This document shows positions 14,172-22,327 of a stretch of 32,410 nt of DNA, piece after piece. The notes under the pieces were generated by a model, which saw only the letters and a list, made by a program, of their open reading frames with translations, had not been told where the DNA came from and searched no databases. Location: assembly GCA_016190485.1 (NCBI GenBank), contig JACPQN010000075.1:1-32410 (forward strand), in the 5' to 3' direction. Each line of letters opens with the position of its first letter. Within the stretch, counting starts at the first letter, position 1. The position numbers and the translations under genes are program-made. The DNA comes from Chloroflexota bacterium. Its GTDB lineage: Bacteria; Chloroflexota; Dehalococcoidia; SHYD01.

Positions 14172-15161
14172 TTAGCGCGTGCCCTGAGAAGCTTCCCTCC
14201 GGCCCGCAGCCTCCGGATTGACCACGTTGGCCGGCGCGCCGTCCATGTACGCCTCGATGTTGCGCACCGCGGCGTCCGCAAACCCGGCATAGCTGGAGTC
14301 TGCGGGCCAGCCGGCGTGAGGCGTCAAGACCACGTTGTCCAGCGCTCGTAGGGGGCTATCGGCCGGCAGCGGCTCCTCTGCAAAGACGTCCAGGCCCGCT
14401 CCTGCGATACGCCCCTCCCGCAGCAACTCCACCAGCGCCGCCTCGTCCACGATGGCTCCGCGGGCGGTGTTGATGAAGTAGGCCTCCGGCCGCATCAACC
14501 TGAGCTTGGTCGCATCCAGGAGCCCGCGGGTCCCCGCGTTCAGCGCCAGGTGGACCGACACCACGTCCGCACTGGCCAGCAGCTCCTCCAGGGAGACCGC
14601 TCTGACGCCCACCTGCGCGGCGTGCTCCAGGGTCAGGCGTCGGCCCCAGGCCACCACCTGCATCCCGAAGGCCTGCGCGACTCTGGCCACCTCCGTGCCG
14701 ATACGCCCCAGGCCCACGATGCCCAGGGTCTTCCCCGTCAGCGTCCGGCCGTAGGGCGTTTCCCACCGTCCCTCCCGGATGGCGCGGTCGCTCTGCGGGA
14801 TCCGGCGCATCACGGCCAGGATGAGACCAAAGGTAAGCTCCACGGTGCTGGGGGAGCCGGCCAGCCGTGCCGTGGCCACCAGCACGCCCGCCCTGGTGGC
14901 GGCCTCCAAGTCCAGGTGGGGGCCGACGCCGCCTGTCTGGGAGATCAGGCGCAGGTCGGACGCATCCTGGAAGAAGGCGGCGTCGAAGCGGGTACGTTCT
15001 CGCAGGGCAATGATGGCCTCCACCCCCGCGAGGGCAGTCTGCCTCTCCGTGAGCGCAAGCTGCCGCGTGTGCACCACTACTGTGGCCCGCTGCCGCAGCC
15101 GCAGGACAGGCGGGGCCTCCAGAAATGCCCCGTGGTAGTCATCCAGCACCGCGACCTTCAT
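14172..15161 (-). CDS. D-isomer-specific 2-hydroxyacid dehydrogenase (second copy)
   Basis: A 329-residue NAD-dependent dehydrogenase. Rossmann motif GIVGLGRIG (147-155), catalytic Arg234 (NTARGAIVDE), Glu263 (FAEEPLP) and His282 (TPHAGW). The ATG at 15159-15161 overlaps the TGA of the upstream aldo/keto reductase as ATGA. This fixes the start and implies coupled translation. An in-frame extension to 15299 runs inside that gene and is not real. The sequence differs clearly from the copy at 9471-10439, so this is not a recent duplicate. It probably oxidises or reduces a D-2-hydroxyacid supplied by the AKR pathway. The substrate is unknown. The right end of the repeat element lies 7 bases past the stop. 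Confidence 0.92.
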   Translation of the reverse strand: MKVAVLDDYHGAFLEAPPVLRLRQRATVVVHTRQLALTERQTALAGVEAIIALRERTRFDAAFFQDASDLRLISQTGGVGPHLDLEAATRAGVLVATARLAGSPSTVELTFGLILAVMRRIPQSDRAIREGRWETPYGRTLTGKTLGIVGLGRIGTEVARVAQAFGMQVVAWGRRLTLEHAAQVGVRAVSLEELLASADVVSVHLALNAGTRGLLDATKLRLMRPEAYFINTARGAIVDEAALVELLREGRIAGAGLDVFAEEPLPADSPLRALDNVVLTPHAGWPADSSYAGFADAAVRNIEAYMDGAPANVVNPEAAGRREASQGTR

Positions 15162-16093
15162 CGCTGAGTGATCTGGTCCAGTTCTGCCAGCTCCGCCTCG
15201 GTGAGACGCCACTCCCCCGCCTGCGCGTTGGCGGCCACCTGCTCCGGGCTGGTGGCGCCGGCGATGACGGTGCTCACCATGGGGCGGGCCAGCAGCCACG
15301 CAAAGGCCAGCTCGCCCACGGCGTGGTCTCGCTGGGCCGCGTACTCCTCCAGCTTGGCCAGGATCTCATAGTTGCGCTCGGTGAGGGTGCGGGCAAAGTA
15401 GGCGTTGTTGTAGCCCCGAGTGCCTTCGGGCGGGGCCTCGCCGGGTCGGTACTTCCCCGTGAGGAATCCTCCCGCCAGAGGACTGTAGGGGATGATACCG
15501 ATGCCGTAGGCCTCGCAAAAGGGCACCAGCTCCCGCTCGATACCGCGGTTCAGCAGGTTGTAGGGCGGCTGCACCGACACGTAGGGCGCCAGGTGGTGCT
15601 CCCGGCTGGTCCACAGGGCCTCACATAGCTGCCAGGACGCGTAGTTGGAGCACCCGATGTAGCGGATCTTGCCCTGGCGCACCAGGTCGTCCAGGGCACG
15701 CAGCGTCTCCTCGATGGGCGTCTTGGGATCGGGGAAATGGACCTGAAAGAGGTCGATGTAGTCGGTGTCCAGGCGGCGCAGGCCGGCATGGATGCTCTCC
15801 GTGAGGTGCTGGCGGGATGCCCCGGACTGGTTAGGCCCTTGCCCCCATACGCCTGCGGCCTTGGTGCCGATGATGGCCTGATCCCGCCGGCCCTTCACTC
15901 CCTTCCCGACAAACTCTTCCGATGCGCCCCGGTTGTAGGTGTTGGCGGTGTCAATGAAGTTGACCCCCAGGTCGAGGGCCTGCTGCACGATGGCGATGGT
16001 CTTGGCCTCATCGGCGTACCGTCCAAAGGTGTTGCCCCCAAGGCCGATGGCCGACACCTGAAGGCCAGACTTGCCGAGCTGACGGTATTCCAC
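15158..16093 (-). CDS. Aldo/keto reductase
   Basis: A 311-residue NADPH-dependent oxidoreductase with the (beta/alpha)8 AKR fold, full length. Catalytic tetrad: Asp48 and Tyr53 (FIDTANTY), Lys78 (IGTKAA) and His119 (FQVHFPD). The C-terminal cofactor region reads STVIAGATSPEQV. It resembles the YajO/YghZ/L-glyceraldehyde-3-phosphate reductase branch (GKSGLQVSAIGLGG, PYNLLNRGIE). It would reduce an aldehyde or sugar ketone in the cytoplasm. The start is a GTG at 16091-16093 with a GGGGG stretch a few bases upstream. It overlaps the following dehydrogenase by four bases (ATGA). Confidence 0.93.
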   Translation of the reverse strand: MEYRQLGKSGLQVSAIGLGGNTFGRYADEAKTIAIVQQALDLGVNFIDTANTYNRGASEEFVGKGVKGRRDQAIIGTKAAGVWGQGPNQSGASRQHLTESIHAGLRRLDTDYIDLFQVHFPDPKTPIEETLRALDDLVRQGKIRYIGCSNYASWQLCEALWTSREHHLAPYVSVQPPYNLLNRGIERELVPFCEAYGIGIIPYSPLAGGFLTGKYRPGEAPPEGTRGYNNAYFARTLTERNYEILAKLEEYAAQRDHAVGELAFAWLLARPMVSTVIAGATSPEQVAANAQAGEWRLTEAELAELDQITQR

Positions 16094-16148
16094 GCGTACC
16101 CCCTATCATTTGCTACAGATTGCTGGTTACAGAGCTAAACTGGTGGCC

Positions 16149-16157
16149 ATTCTACCA
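16149..16157 (-). promoter_or_regulatory. Possible extended -10 promoter for the AKR gene
   Basis: TGGTAGAAT on the minus strand matches an extended -10 (TGn plus TAGAAT) 55 bases before the GTG start. No good -35 box is present at the right distance. Confidence 0.35.
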
Positions 16158-16221
16158 TGAGTCGCCCTGGAGCATGCTGGTCGCGTGCGGCACGGTCGAG
16201 TCTTATGTCAAGAACATGCAA

Positions 16222-17523
16222 CTACAGCCGCCGCAAGTGCGGAAAGCGCAACGCCGCGCCCGAGGCCAGCACTACCACGGTGATGCCCATGATGGTGTAC
16301 GCACCGGGCGCGCCCAAGGCCGGCAGGCTGGCCAGGAAGCCCGCCCAGGCGGTCCCCAGGGGTGTGAGGCCTTGGTCTAGCATGTACAGGCTCATGACCC
16401 GGCCCCGCATCTCATCCACGGTGATGGTCTGGAGCAGGGTGTTGGTCAGCGTGTTGTAGCTCATCATGCAGGCGCCGATGAAGGCCAGCACCGCGGAGGC
16501 GCCCAGGAACCCGGCGCCTATAGACCCCCACACGGGCGTCCCCGACAGCCTGCTGGTGGAGGCCAGCAGCAGAATGGCCAGCCCCTGGGCGATGCCCGCC
16601 CACATCACCACCACCCCCTTGCGCCGGAAGTCGCCCACGGATGCGATGGTAAGGGTCGCGATCATCGCGCCCACCCCCGGCAAGGTTACCAAGATGCCGA
16701 ATCCCTCCGGCCCTACGCCCAGCACGTCCTTGGCGAACACCGGCAGCAGGGTGAAGTAGGGCATGGCGAAGAGCTGGGGGATCAGCGCCCAGAGGATCAG
16801 GCTCAGGATGTCCCGCTCTCGCCGGATGTAGGAAAAGCCGGCCCGCAGCGTCGTCCAGCCCGACTCCCCGAGGCCACGACGCTGAATGGGCGGCACCTCC
16901 ATCATCAGGATCATGGCCACCACGCCGCTGTAGACGATAGCTTTGGCCAGGAAGGCCCCGCCCACGCTGAACCAGGCGATGATAAAGCCGGCCACGGCAG
17001 GCCCGATAAGGCGAGTGAGCTGAAAGGCCGAAGACTGGAGCGCGATGGCGTTGGTCAGGTCGTCCCGCGGCACCAGGCTGGGCACCAGAGACTGGCGCAC
17101 AGGCTGATTGAAGGACCAGGCAAGCCCCGTCAGCATCGCGAAGATGTAAAGATGCCACACCTGGAGCCAGTCGGCAAAGATCAGGATGGCCAGCCACAGG
17201 GCCAGCACCGCCGTGGCAAGCTGGCTCAGCAGCATCAGCCGCTTGCGCTCCATCCGGTCCGCGGCCACACCCCCCAGCGGCCCGGAGAGCAGCGCGGGCA
17301 CCGCCTTCAGCCCGTTCACCAGCCCCAGCACCAGGGGGTCGCCCGTCAGGTCGTACACCAGCCAGCTCAGGGCCACCTGCTCCATCCACTGGCCCGAACT
17401 GGAAAAGGCGACGCTGAACCAGAGCAGCCGGAAGTCCCGGTGCCGGAGAGAGGCGAAGGTTTTCAGCCCCCGCGAGGGCCTTTGGCCCTCTGACCTATCG
17501 GTGGTGACGGTGGATGTGCTCAA
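16222..17523 (-). CDS. MFS transporter (EntS-like, MFS_3)
   Basis: A 433-residue integral membrane protein with about twelve hydrophobic segments and the family-typical N-terminus FASLRHRDFRLLWFSVAFSS. The loop between helices 2 and 3 carries GGVAADRMERKRLM, matching the MFS motif A (G-x3-D-R-x-x-R/K). Family members export siderophores, drugs or metabolites by proton antiport. The substrate is not deducible. The start is a TTG (17521-17523) because no in-frame ATG occurs before the first helix. It is followed 128 bases later by the AKR gene on the same strand. A likely promoter is at 17663-17691. Confidence 0.88.
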   Translation of the reverse strand: MSTSTVTTDRSEGQRPSRGLKTFASLRHRDFRLLWFSVAFSSSGQWMEQVALSWLVYDLTGDPLVLGLVNGLKAVPALLSGPLGGVAADRMERKRLMLLSQLATAVLALWLAILIFADWLQVWHLYIFAMLTGLAWSFNQPVRQSLVPSLVPRDDLTNAIALQSSAFQLTRLIGPAVAGFIIAWFSVGGAFLAKAIVYSGVVAMILMMEVPPIQRRGLGESGWTTLRAGFSYIRRERDILSLILWALIPQLFAMPYFTLLPVFAKDVLGVGPEGFGILVTLPGVGAMIATLTIASVGDFRRKGVVVMWAGIAQGLAILLLASTSRLSGTPVWGSIGAGFLGASAVLAFIGACMMSYNTLTNTLLQTITVDEMRGRVMSLYMLDQGLTPLGTAWAGFLASLPALGAPGAYTIMGITVVVLASGAALRFPHLRRL

Positions 17524-17662
17524 TGCCTGCTATGTAACGGCCCGACGCAGGGGCCGGGTCCATCCGGTTATTGCGCCCCCGAACCCCCGTCAGGACATGA
17601 AGGTCTCCCACCTGGATGCGACCAGGCAGCCGACGGCTCGGCGGAAGGATGGGGCACTACAA

Positions 17663-17691
17663 AGCTTACCGCCCACCAGACGGCGTGTCAA
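17663..17691 (-). promoter_or_regulatory. Likely promoter for the MFS gene
   Basis: A perfect TTGACA (17691-17686 on the minus strand), a 17-base spacer and TAAGCT (17668-17663). The -10 matches the consensus at only three positions. Confidence 0.42.
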
Positions 17692-17733
17692 CGAAGGCTT
17701 GCGAGGTTTGCGAGGGTGTTTAATAACTCCGCA

Positions 17734-17753
17734 CTGCAGGCTGAAGCCTGCAG
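17734..17753. repeat. Palindrome CTGCAGGCT-GA-AGCCTGCAG
   Basis: A perfect 9-bp stem of the CAGGCT/AGCCTG family, 18 bases from a second family member. It lies past the aminotransferase stop and may help end its transcription. Confidence 0.75.
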
Positions 17754-17770
17754 CATAGCCGCTCAGGATG

Positions 17771-17790
17771 CCCCAGGCTTCAGCCTGGGG
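17771..17790. repeat. Palindrome CCCCAGGCT-TC-AGCCTGGGG
   Basis: A perfect 9-bp stem of the same family, 25 bases after the aminotransferase stop in transcription order. It could act as a transcription-ending or mRNA-stabilising hairpin. Confidence 0.75.
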
Positions 17791-17814
17791 TACAGGGTTG
17801 ATAAACATTCTCGC

Positions 17815-19020
17815 TTAGCCTCGCGGCAGCAGCCCCTCCCGGTAGAGCAGCCTGGCCAGCACCCCGATGCCCTCCCGGATGGCGCCGGGGTCGGCGTAGC
17901 TGAAGGCAAGCCTGCAATAGTTCCTGGCCCCGTTGGCGGGAGAGAACTGGATGCCGGGCACGTAGCGCACGCCCGCGGCCACCGCCTTCTCCTGGAGCGC
18001 GCCGGTGTCCACCGCCTCCGGAAAGCCCACCCACAGGAACATGCCACCCACCGGCAGCCGGAAGCTAGCCTGGGGGCCGAAGTGCTCGTCCAGCGCGGCG
18101 GCCATGGTGTTCCGGCGCTGCCGGAGCGCCCTGTTCAGCTCCTTGAGCCGGCCATCCCAGTGTTGCTCCAGGTAGCGGCACACCACCATGGTGGAGAGAT
18201 AGTTGTTGCCGCCGCTCAGCTTCCAGCTCGTGATGCGCTGGAGCACCGGCGCAGGCGCCGTGAGCCAGCCGATGCGGATGCCCGGCCCCACGATCTTGGA
18301 GAAAGTAGCCGAGTAGATCACCCACTCCTGTGCGCCCGGCAGCGAGGCGATGGTGGCAGGGATCTCCTCGATGTCCAGCCGCTCGTGGACGTAGCAGTCG
18401 TCCTCGTAGACCAGGGTCTCGTGCTCTTGGGCCAGGCGCAGCACATCCCGCCGCCGCTCCGGAGGCAGCACCGTGCCCTCCGGGTTCTGGAAGGTGGGGA
18501 TTGTATAGATGAACTTGGGCTTCTTCCCTCGCCCGCGCAGTTCATCCAGCGCCTGGGCCAGACGGTCAGTGCGCATCCCCTGGTCGTCGGTCTCCACGCC
18601 CACGACCTCCGCGCCGGCCCGGCGGAAGGCGGCCAGGGACCCCTGGTAGAGGTACTGCTCCGTCACTATGACGTCGCCCGGCTGGACCAGGTTGTCCAGC
18701 ACCAGGCGGATGGCCTCCATGGAGCCATTGGTCAGCAGCAGCTCCTCCGGCGCGACCGTCAGCCCGCGGTCTTCCTGCATCTTGCGGGCAATGAACGCCC
18801 GGGCATCCTCCGGCCCCTGCGGTGGCGGGTAGAAGGAGAGCAGGTGCCCCTGTTGGAGCACGGCCTGGCGCGCCGCCTCGGCCAGCTCCTCCAGGGGCAG
18901 CAGGTCCGGGCCGGGCAGCACCGTGCCAAAGTTGTACCTGTAGTCCTCGCGCGGCCCTTGAGCGCCGCCGGTGTTGGGGCGGACAAGGAACTGTTCATAG
19001 TCGGGGGACTTGTTGGTCAT
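17815..19020 (-). CDS. PLP-dependent aminotransferase, class I/II
   Basis: A 401-residue fold-type I aminotransferase of the 2-aminoadipate/LysN-MocR-like branch, without a DNA-binding N-terminal domain. It would transfer amino groups between amino acids and 2-ketoacids. Visible PLP-site residues: LLTNGSMEAI (95-104), Tyr125, Asn179-Pro (TFQNPEG), Asp207/Asp208-x-Tyr210 (YEDDCY), Ser241-Lys242 (ATFSK, Schiff base) and Arg249. The C-terminal substrate Arg is probably in NYCRLAFSY. The ATG at 19018-19020 has GGAG eight bases upstream. It lies 51 bases behind the MDR gene on the same strand and probably shares its promoter. Preferred substrates are unknown. Confidence 0.92.
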   Translation of the reverse strand: MTNKSPDYEQFLVRPNTGGAQGPREDYRYNFGTVLPGPDLLPLEELAEAARQAVLQQGHLLSFYPPPQGPEDARAFIARKMQEDRGLTVAPEELLLTNGSMEAIRLVLDNLVQPGDVIVTEQYLYQGSLAAFRRAGAEVVGVETDDQGMRTDRLAQALDELRGRGKKPKFIYTIPTFQNPEGTVLPPERRRDVLRLAQEHETLVYEDDCYVHERLDIEEIPATIASLPGAQEWVIYSATFSKIVGPGIRIGWLTAPAPVLQRITSWKLSGGNNYLSTMVVCRYLEQHWDGRLKELNRALRQRRNTMAAALDEHFGPQASFRLPVGGMFLWVGFPEAVDTGALQEKAVAAGVRYVPGIQFSPANGARNYCRLAFSYADPGAIREGIGVLARLLYREGLLPRG

Positions 19021-19071
19021 GGGACTTACTCCAGGGGAAAGCCGGATGCAGGAGCCGGACTGCTCTGGGCG

Positions 19072-20049
19072 TTAGGGCCGCAGGATCACCTTGCCGAACT
19101 GGTTCCGGCCAGCCAGGTGGCGGTGGGCCGCGGCGGTCTCGCTCAAGGGAAAGACGCGGTCGATCACCGTTTTCAGGGCGCCCTCTGCCACAAGCTGGAC
19201 GATGCGAGCCAGGTCCTGGGCCGCCAGCTCCGGGGTCCGCAGGGCAAAGAGCCCCCAGCCGGTGACCACCTTCTGCTTCTTGGCCTCCGCCAGCGCGGCG
19301 TCCACCTGCGGCGCCTGGCCGCTGCTGCGCCCCACGGACACCAGCCGGCCGCCCTCCGCCAGGGCCTGCTGGGTCTTGGCGAAGACCTCACCGCCCACCA
19401 TGTCCAGGGCCACGTCCACGCCTCGCCCTCCCGTCAGCAGCAGCACCTCGGGCAGAAAGTCAGTAGTGGTGTAGTTGATGGCCACGTCCGCGCTCAGCTC
19501 CCTGGCCCGGGCCACTTTCGCGTCGGTACCCGCGGTGGTAAAGACCGTGGCGCCCGCGATCTGCTTGGCGATCTGCACGCCGGCCATGCCCACGCCGCTG
19601 CTGGCCGCCTGCACCAGCGCGGTCTCTCCCAGGGTGAGGCGCGCGGTGTCCAGCAGCGAGGCCCACGCGGTGAGAAAGACCACCGGCAGGCTGGCGGCCT
19701 GCTCGTAGCTCACCGCGTCGGGCAGGGGGACCGCGACGGTCCAGGGCGCCGCGGCCAGCTCTGCGTAGCCACCGCCGCCAAGGCGGGCCACCACCCGCTG
19801 GCCCACCCGCACGTTGCGGGCCTCCGGGCCCACCTGCGCCACCTCGCCCGCGACGTCCCAGCCGATGATGAGGGGCAGCAGCGCCGGATTGGCCGTGGGG
19901 CCGCCGGCGCGCCGCCCCAGGTCGCCCCGGTTCACCGAGGCCGCCCGCACCCGGATGAGCACGTCCCTGGGGCCGGGCACAGGGTCTGGCGCGTCTTCGT
20001 ACTTCAGGACACTCTCGTCGCCGAACTCATGGATCCGTACCGCCTTCAT
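19072..20049 (-). CDS. Zinc-independent quinone-oxidoreductase-type MDR
   Basis: A 325-residue medium-chain dehydrogenase/reductase of the QOR branch, which reduces quinones or enones with NADPH. GroES-like domain (1-120): VRAASVNRGDLGRR, GWDVAGEV. Nucleotide-binding motif: ASSGVGMAGVQIAK (149-162). Zinc ligands are absent. The start ATG at 20047-20049 is fixed by GGAGG seven bases upstream and by a good promoter at 20083-20111. An in-frame extension to 20091 would overlap the promoter. It is the first gene of a two-gene unit with the aminotransferase and diverges from the crotonase gene at 20351. Confidence 0.92.
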   Translation of the reverse strand: MKAVRIHEFGDESVLKYEDAPDPVPGPRDVLIRVRAASVNRGDLGRRAGGPTANPALLPLIIGWDVAGEVAQVGPEARNVRVGQRVVARLGGGGYAELAAAPWTVAVPLPDAVSYEQAASLPVVFLTAWASLLDTARLTLGETALVQAASSGVGMAGVQIAKQIAGATVFTTAGTDAKVARARELSADVAINYTTTDFLPEVLLLTGGRGVDVALDMVGGEVFAKTQQALAEGGRLVSVGRSSGQAPQVDAALAEAKKQKVVTGWGLFALRTPELAAQDLARIVQLVAEGALKTVIDRVFPLSETAAAHRHLAGRNQFGKVILRP

Positions 20050-20082
20050 GCTGGCGCCTCCAATCTCGTCGTGAGTGGTGGC

Positions 20083-20111
20083 AGTATACACCAGGGGTGG
20101 AGACGGCTCAA
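20083..20111 (-). promoter_or_regulatory. Promoter of the MDR-aminotransferase unit
   Basis: TTGAGC (20111-20106), a 17-base spacer and TATACT (20088-20083) on the minus strand. The expected leader is about 27 bases and contains the GGAGG site. Confidence 0.62.
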
Positions 20112-20152
20112 CGCGCTGGGTGTGTAGCTCAGAACGTCTTTCCCCCTCCTAG

Positions 20153-20203
20153 CCTCCCCCTGAGAGGGGGAGGACTAAGATTCCCCTCCCTGGCAGGGAG
20201 GGG
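20153..20203. repeat. Two C/G-rich palindromes in a divergent intergenic region
   Basis: CCTCCCCC/GGGGGAGG (20153-20160 with 20166-20173) and CCCCTCCCT-ggc-AGGGAGGGG (20183-20203). They resemble the CCCTCTCCC repeat family elsewhere in the window. They lie between the two divergent promoters in the 301-base gap 20050-20350, which holds no gene. Confidence 0.65.
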
Positions 20204-20279
20204 CTAGGGGAGGGTCGAAATCGTTGCAGGGGTACGTTTTACCCCCCCACCAGGCAAGGGAAAACTCTAGCCGCCCGCT

Positions 20280-20307
20280 TTGACATGCGCCCGAAAAGGG
20301 GTAGGAT
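20280..20307 (+). promoter_or_regulatory. Promoter of the crotonase gene
   Basis: TTGACA (20280-20285), a 16-base spacer and TAGGAT (20302-20307). The predicted transcript start is near 20314, giving a leader of about 37 bases that carries GGAGG. Confidence 0.62.
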
Positions 20308-20350
20308 AGGCGCGCGTCAGAAGTCTTTGCAGCCGACAGAGGAGGTCGCC

Positions 20351-21157
20351 ATGCCGGACTACGGTCGTTTTCCAGTCATCAAGAGCGAGATGGACGGAGG
20401 GGTGCTCACCCTGACCCTCAACCGGCCCGAGCGGCTCAACGCGGTGGGCGACGGGATGCACGAGGGGCTGGAGGAGCTCTGGGGTGACATCGCGGGCGAC
20501 CCGGAGGTGCGGGCCGTGGTGCTCACCGGCGCCGGCCGCGCCTTCTGCGCCGGCGGCGACGTGAAGGGCATGGCCGAGCGGGGCGGCGGCCAGTCTCCCG
20601 CGGTGGGGGGTGGCGCCATCCGCCCGGGCGCCCGGCGCCTCATCCAGAACGTGCTGGAGGTGAACCAGCCCGTCATCGCGGCCATCAACGGCGACGCGGT
20701 GGGCCTGGGCGCGACCATCGCGCTGATGTGTGACATCACCATCGCGGCGGAGAACGCCCGCATCGGTGACACCCACGTGCGGGTGGGCCTGGTGGCGGGC
20801 GACGGTGGCGCGGTGATCTGGCCCCTGCTGGTGGGCGTGCACCGGGCCAAGGAGCTGCTCATGACCGGGCGGCTGCTCCCCGCGGCCGAAGCGGAGCGCA
20901 TCGGGCTGATCAACCGGGTGGTGCCCCAGGGCCAGGCCTTAGCCGCGGCCCAGGAGCTGGCCCACGAACTGGCCGACGGGCCGGCCCTGGCCATCCGCTG
21001 GACCAAGGCCTCCGTCAACAAGCTCATCCGGGACCGCATGAACCAGATCCTAGACACCTCCCTGGCCTTCGAGAGCCTGAGCATGCTCTCCCAGGACCAC
21101 CGGGAGGCGGCCCGGGCCTTCGTGGAGAAGCGCAGGCCTGCGTTTGTAGGGCGATAA
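20351..21157 (+). CDS. Enoyl-CoA hydratase/isomerase-family protein (crotonase)
   Basis: A 268-residue crotonase-fold protein acting on acyl-CoA thioesters. The ATG at 20351 has GGAGG five bases upstream. Oxyanion-hole elements are present: GRAFCAGGD (62-70) and INGDAVGLGATIALMCD (112-128). The two catalytic glutamates of rat mitochondrial crotonase (E144 and E164) align with Thr122 and His142 (IGDTHVRVGL). Simple hydratase chemistry is therefore doubtful, and an isomerase, hydrolase or other crotonase reaction may be more likely. It stands alone between a divergent promoter region and the convergent Gfo/Idh gene. The second crotonase in the window (30136) retains the second Glu. Confidence 0.9.
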   Translation: MPDYGRFPVIKSEMDGGVLTLTLNRPERLNAVGDGMHEGLEELWGDIAGDPEVRAVVLTGAGRAFCAGGDVKGMAERGGGQSPAVGGGAIRPGARRLIQNVLEVNQPVIAAINGDAVGLGATIALMCDITIAAENARIGDTHVRVGLVAGDGGAVIWPLLVGVHRAKELLMTGRLLPAAEAERIGLINRVVPQGQALAAAQELAHELADGPALAIRWTKASVNKLIRDRMNQILDTSLAFESLSMLSQDHREAARAFVEKRRPAFVGR

Positions 21158-21161
21158 GCGT

Positions 21162-21194
21162 CCCTCTCCCCTTGGGAGCGGGTTAGGGTGAGGG
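21162..21194. repeat. Degenerate CCCTCTCCC / TTAGGGTGAGGG repeat between convergent genes
   Basis: CCCTCTCCC-ctt-GGGAGcGGG followed by TTAGGGTGAGGG occupies most of the gap between the crotonase and Gfo/Idh genes. It is in reverse order to the copy at 22328-22386. It may serve as a bidirectional terminator. Confidence 0.6.
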
Positions 21195-21213
21195 CCCTCG
21201 CCGCAGCCAGAGT

Positions 21214-22311
21214 CTACGGCTCCACCCAGCCCTGCGTCTGCGACGAGCGGTCGATGGCCTCCAGGAGCTGGTGCATACGGAGGGCGTCGGCGAAGGTGGG
21301 GGAGAGGTCGTAGCCCTCCCGCACCGCCCGGACGAAGCCCCGGAAGAGCTGTGCGATGTTGTAGGCCGGGCTCTCCAGGGGTAGCTCCGGCACCTCGATG
21401 AGGTGGTCGGGAATGGGGATCTCCTGCTCCCGCTCGCCCCGCTTGGCCCCGTACAGGCGGAGCAGCGACAGCTCCACCATGCCCGAGGAGGCAGCGCCCA
21501 GCTTGCCATCGGTGCCGTAGACCTCCAGGCGAAAGCCAGGGCCTGCGGTGGCCGTGTTGCTGAGCTGCACCGTGCCCACCGCGCCGTTGCGAAAGTGGGC
21601 CACAAAGCCCACGTTGTCGGGGGTGGTAACCTCCACCCGCTGGCCGGTGTCGGGCAGCGTCCATTCCCGGACCTGCGTGCTGACCTGGGCCGAGAGGGCC
21701 TGGATGTCCCCCAGCAGCCAGCAGAGGGCGTCGATGGCGTGGCCGCCGGAGATGCTCAGCGCGCCGGCGCCCGCCTCTTTCTTCGCGATGAAGGCGTAGG
21801 CCGAGGGCCGGGGCTGAAGCGCGCCCGGCAGGAACATGCTCATGTGAAAGGTCAGGGGCCGCCCGATGTAGCCCTCCCGCAGTAGCTCCTTCAGGCGCAG
21901 CAGCGGCGGCGCAAAGCGGGACTGCAAGCCCACTATGTGGCGCAGCCCCTTACTCCGAGCCAACTCAAGGGACTCGGCTGCCTGGCGGGCGTCCACCCCC
22001 AGGGGCCACTCGGTGTAGACGTGCTTGCCCGCCTCCAGCGCCGCGGCTGTGATGGGGTGATGGAGCACGATCCGAGTCACCACAGCCACCGCGTCCACGG
22101 AGGGAGAGCGCACCAGCTCGCGATAGTCCGCGTAGTGCTCTGCGATGCCGAACTCCTCCGCGGCAGCCCTGGCCGTCTCCGGGTGGGCCGTGCACACGGC
22201 GGTCAGCTCCACCTCGGGCAACGCGCGGTACGCGGGAATGTGGGCCCGGGGCCCCCAGCCGACGCCGGGCGTGGCCCCGACGATGCCGATGCGAAGTTTA
22301 CGCTCAGCCAT
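21214..22311 (-). CDS. Gfo/Idh/MocA-family protein with EWP in place of EKP
   Basis: A 365-residue two-domain NAD(P)-binding protein. The N-terminal Rossmann domain begins RIGIVGATPGVGWGPRAHIPAY. The C-terminal alpha/beta domain carries GGHAIDALCWLLG (about 197-209), where many members place the catalytic H-x3-D. The conserved E-K-P motif reads Glu101-Trp102-Pro103 (YTEWPLG), so the Lys commonly used in catalysis is missing. This pattern is seen in a Gal80-like subgroup, so a sugar or cyclitol dehydrogenase function is uncertain. The start ATG at 22309-22311 has AAGGGGG six bases upstream. It lies downstream of galU on the same strand, with a repeat-filled gap of 102 bases. Confidence 0.9.
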   Translation of the reverse strand: MAERKLRIGIVGATPGVGWGPRAHIPAYRALPEVELTAVCTAHPETARAAAEEFGIAEHYADYRELVRSPSVDAVAVVTRIVLHHPITAAALEAGKHVYTEWPLGVDARQAAESLELARSKGLRHIVGLQSRFAPPLLRLKELLREGYIGRPLTFHMSMFLPGALQPRPSAYAFIAKKEAGAGALSISGGHAIDALCWLLGDIQALSAQVSTQVREWTLPDTGQRVEVTTPDNVGFVAHFRNGAVGTVQLSNTATAGPGFRLEVYGTDGKLGAASSGMVELSLLRLYGAKRGEREQEIPIPDHLIEVPELPLESPAYNIAQLFRGFVRAVREGYDLSPTFADALRMHQLLEAIDRSSQTQGWVEP

Positions 22312-22327
22312 GAAATGCCCCCTTTGC

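Larger units (their letters stand above)
17524..17814. other. Intergenic region with MFS promoter and palindromes
   Basis: 291 bases between the MFS gene and the aminotransferase gene. They contain a likely minus-strand promoter (17663-17691), leaving a leader of about 130 bases, and two adjacent palindromes (17734-17753, 17771-17790) near the aminotransferase stop. I see no gene. Confidence 0.5.

Noticed and set aside
15162-15299. N-terminal extension of the second D-2-hydroxyacid dehydrogenase
   Set aside because: It would lie inside the aldo/keto reductase gene, is Gly/Arg/His-rich and lacks a ribosome-binding site. The ATGA overlap marks the true start.
17716-20127. 803-codon open frame on the plus strand
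   Set aside because: It is antisense to the aminotransferase and MDR genes, begins inside palindromic repeats, has no ribosome-binding site and no recognisable domain.
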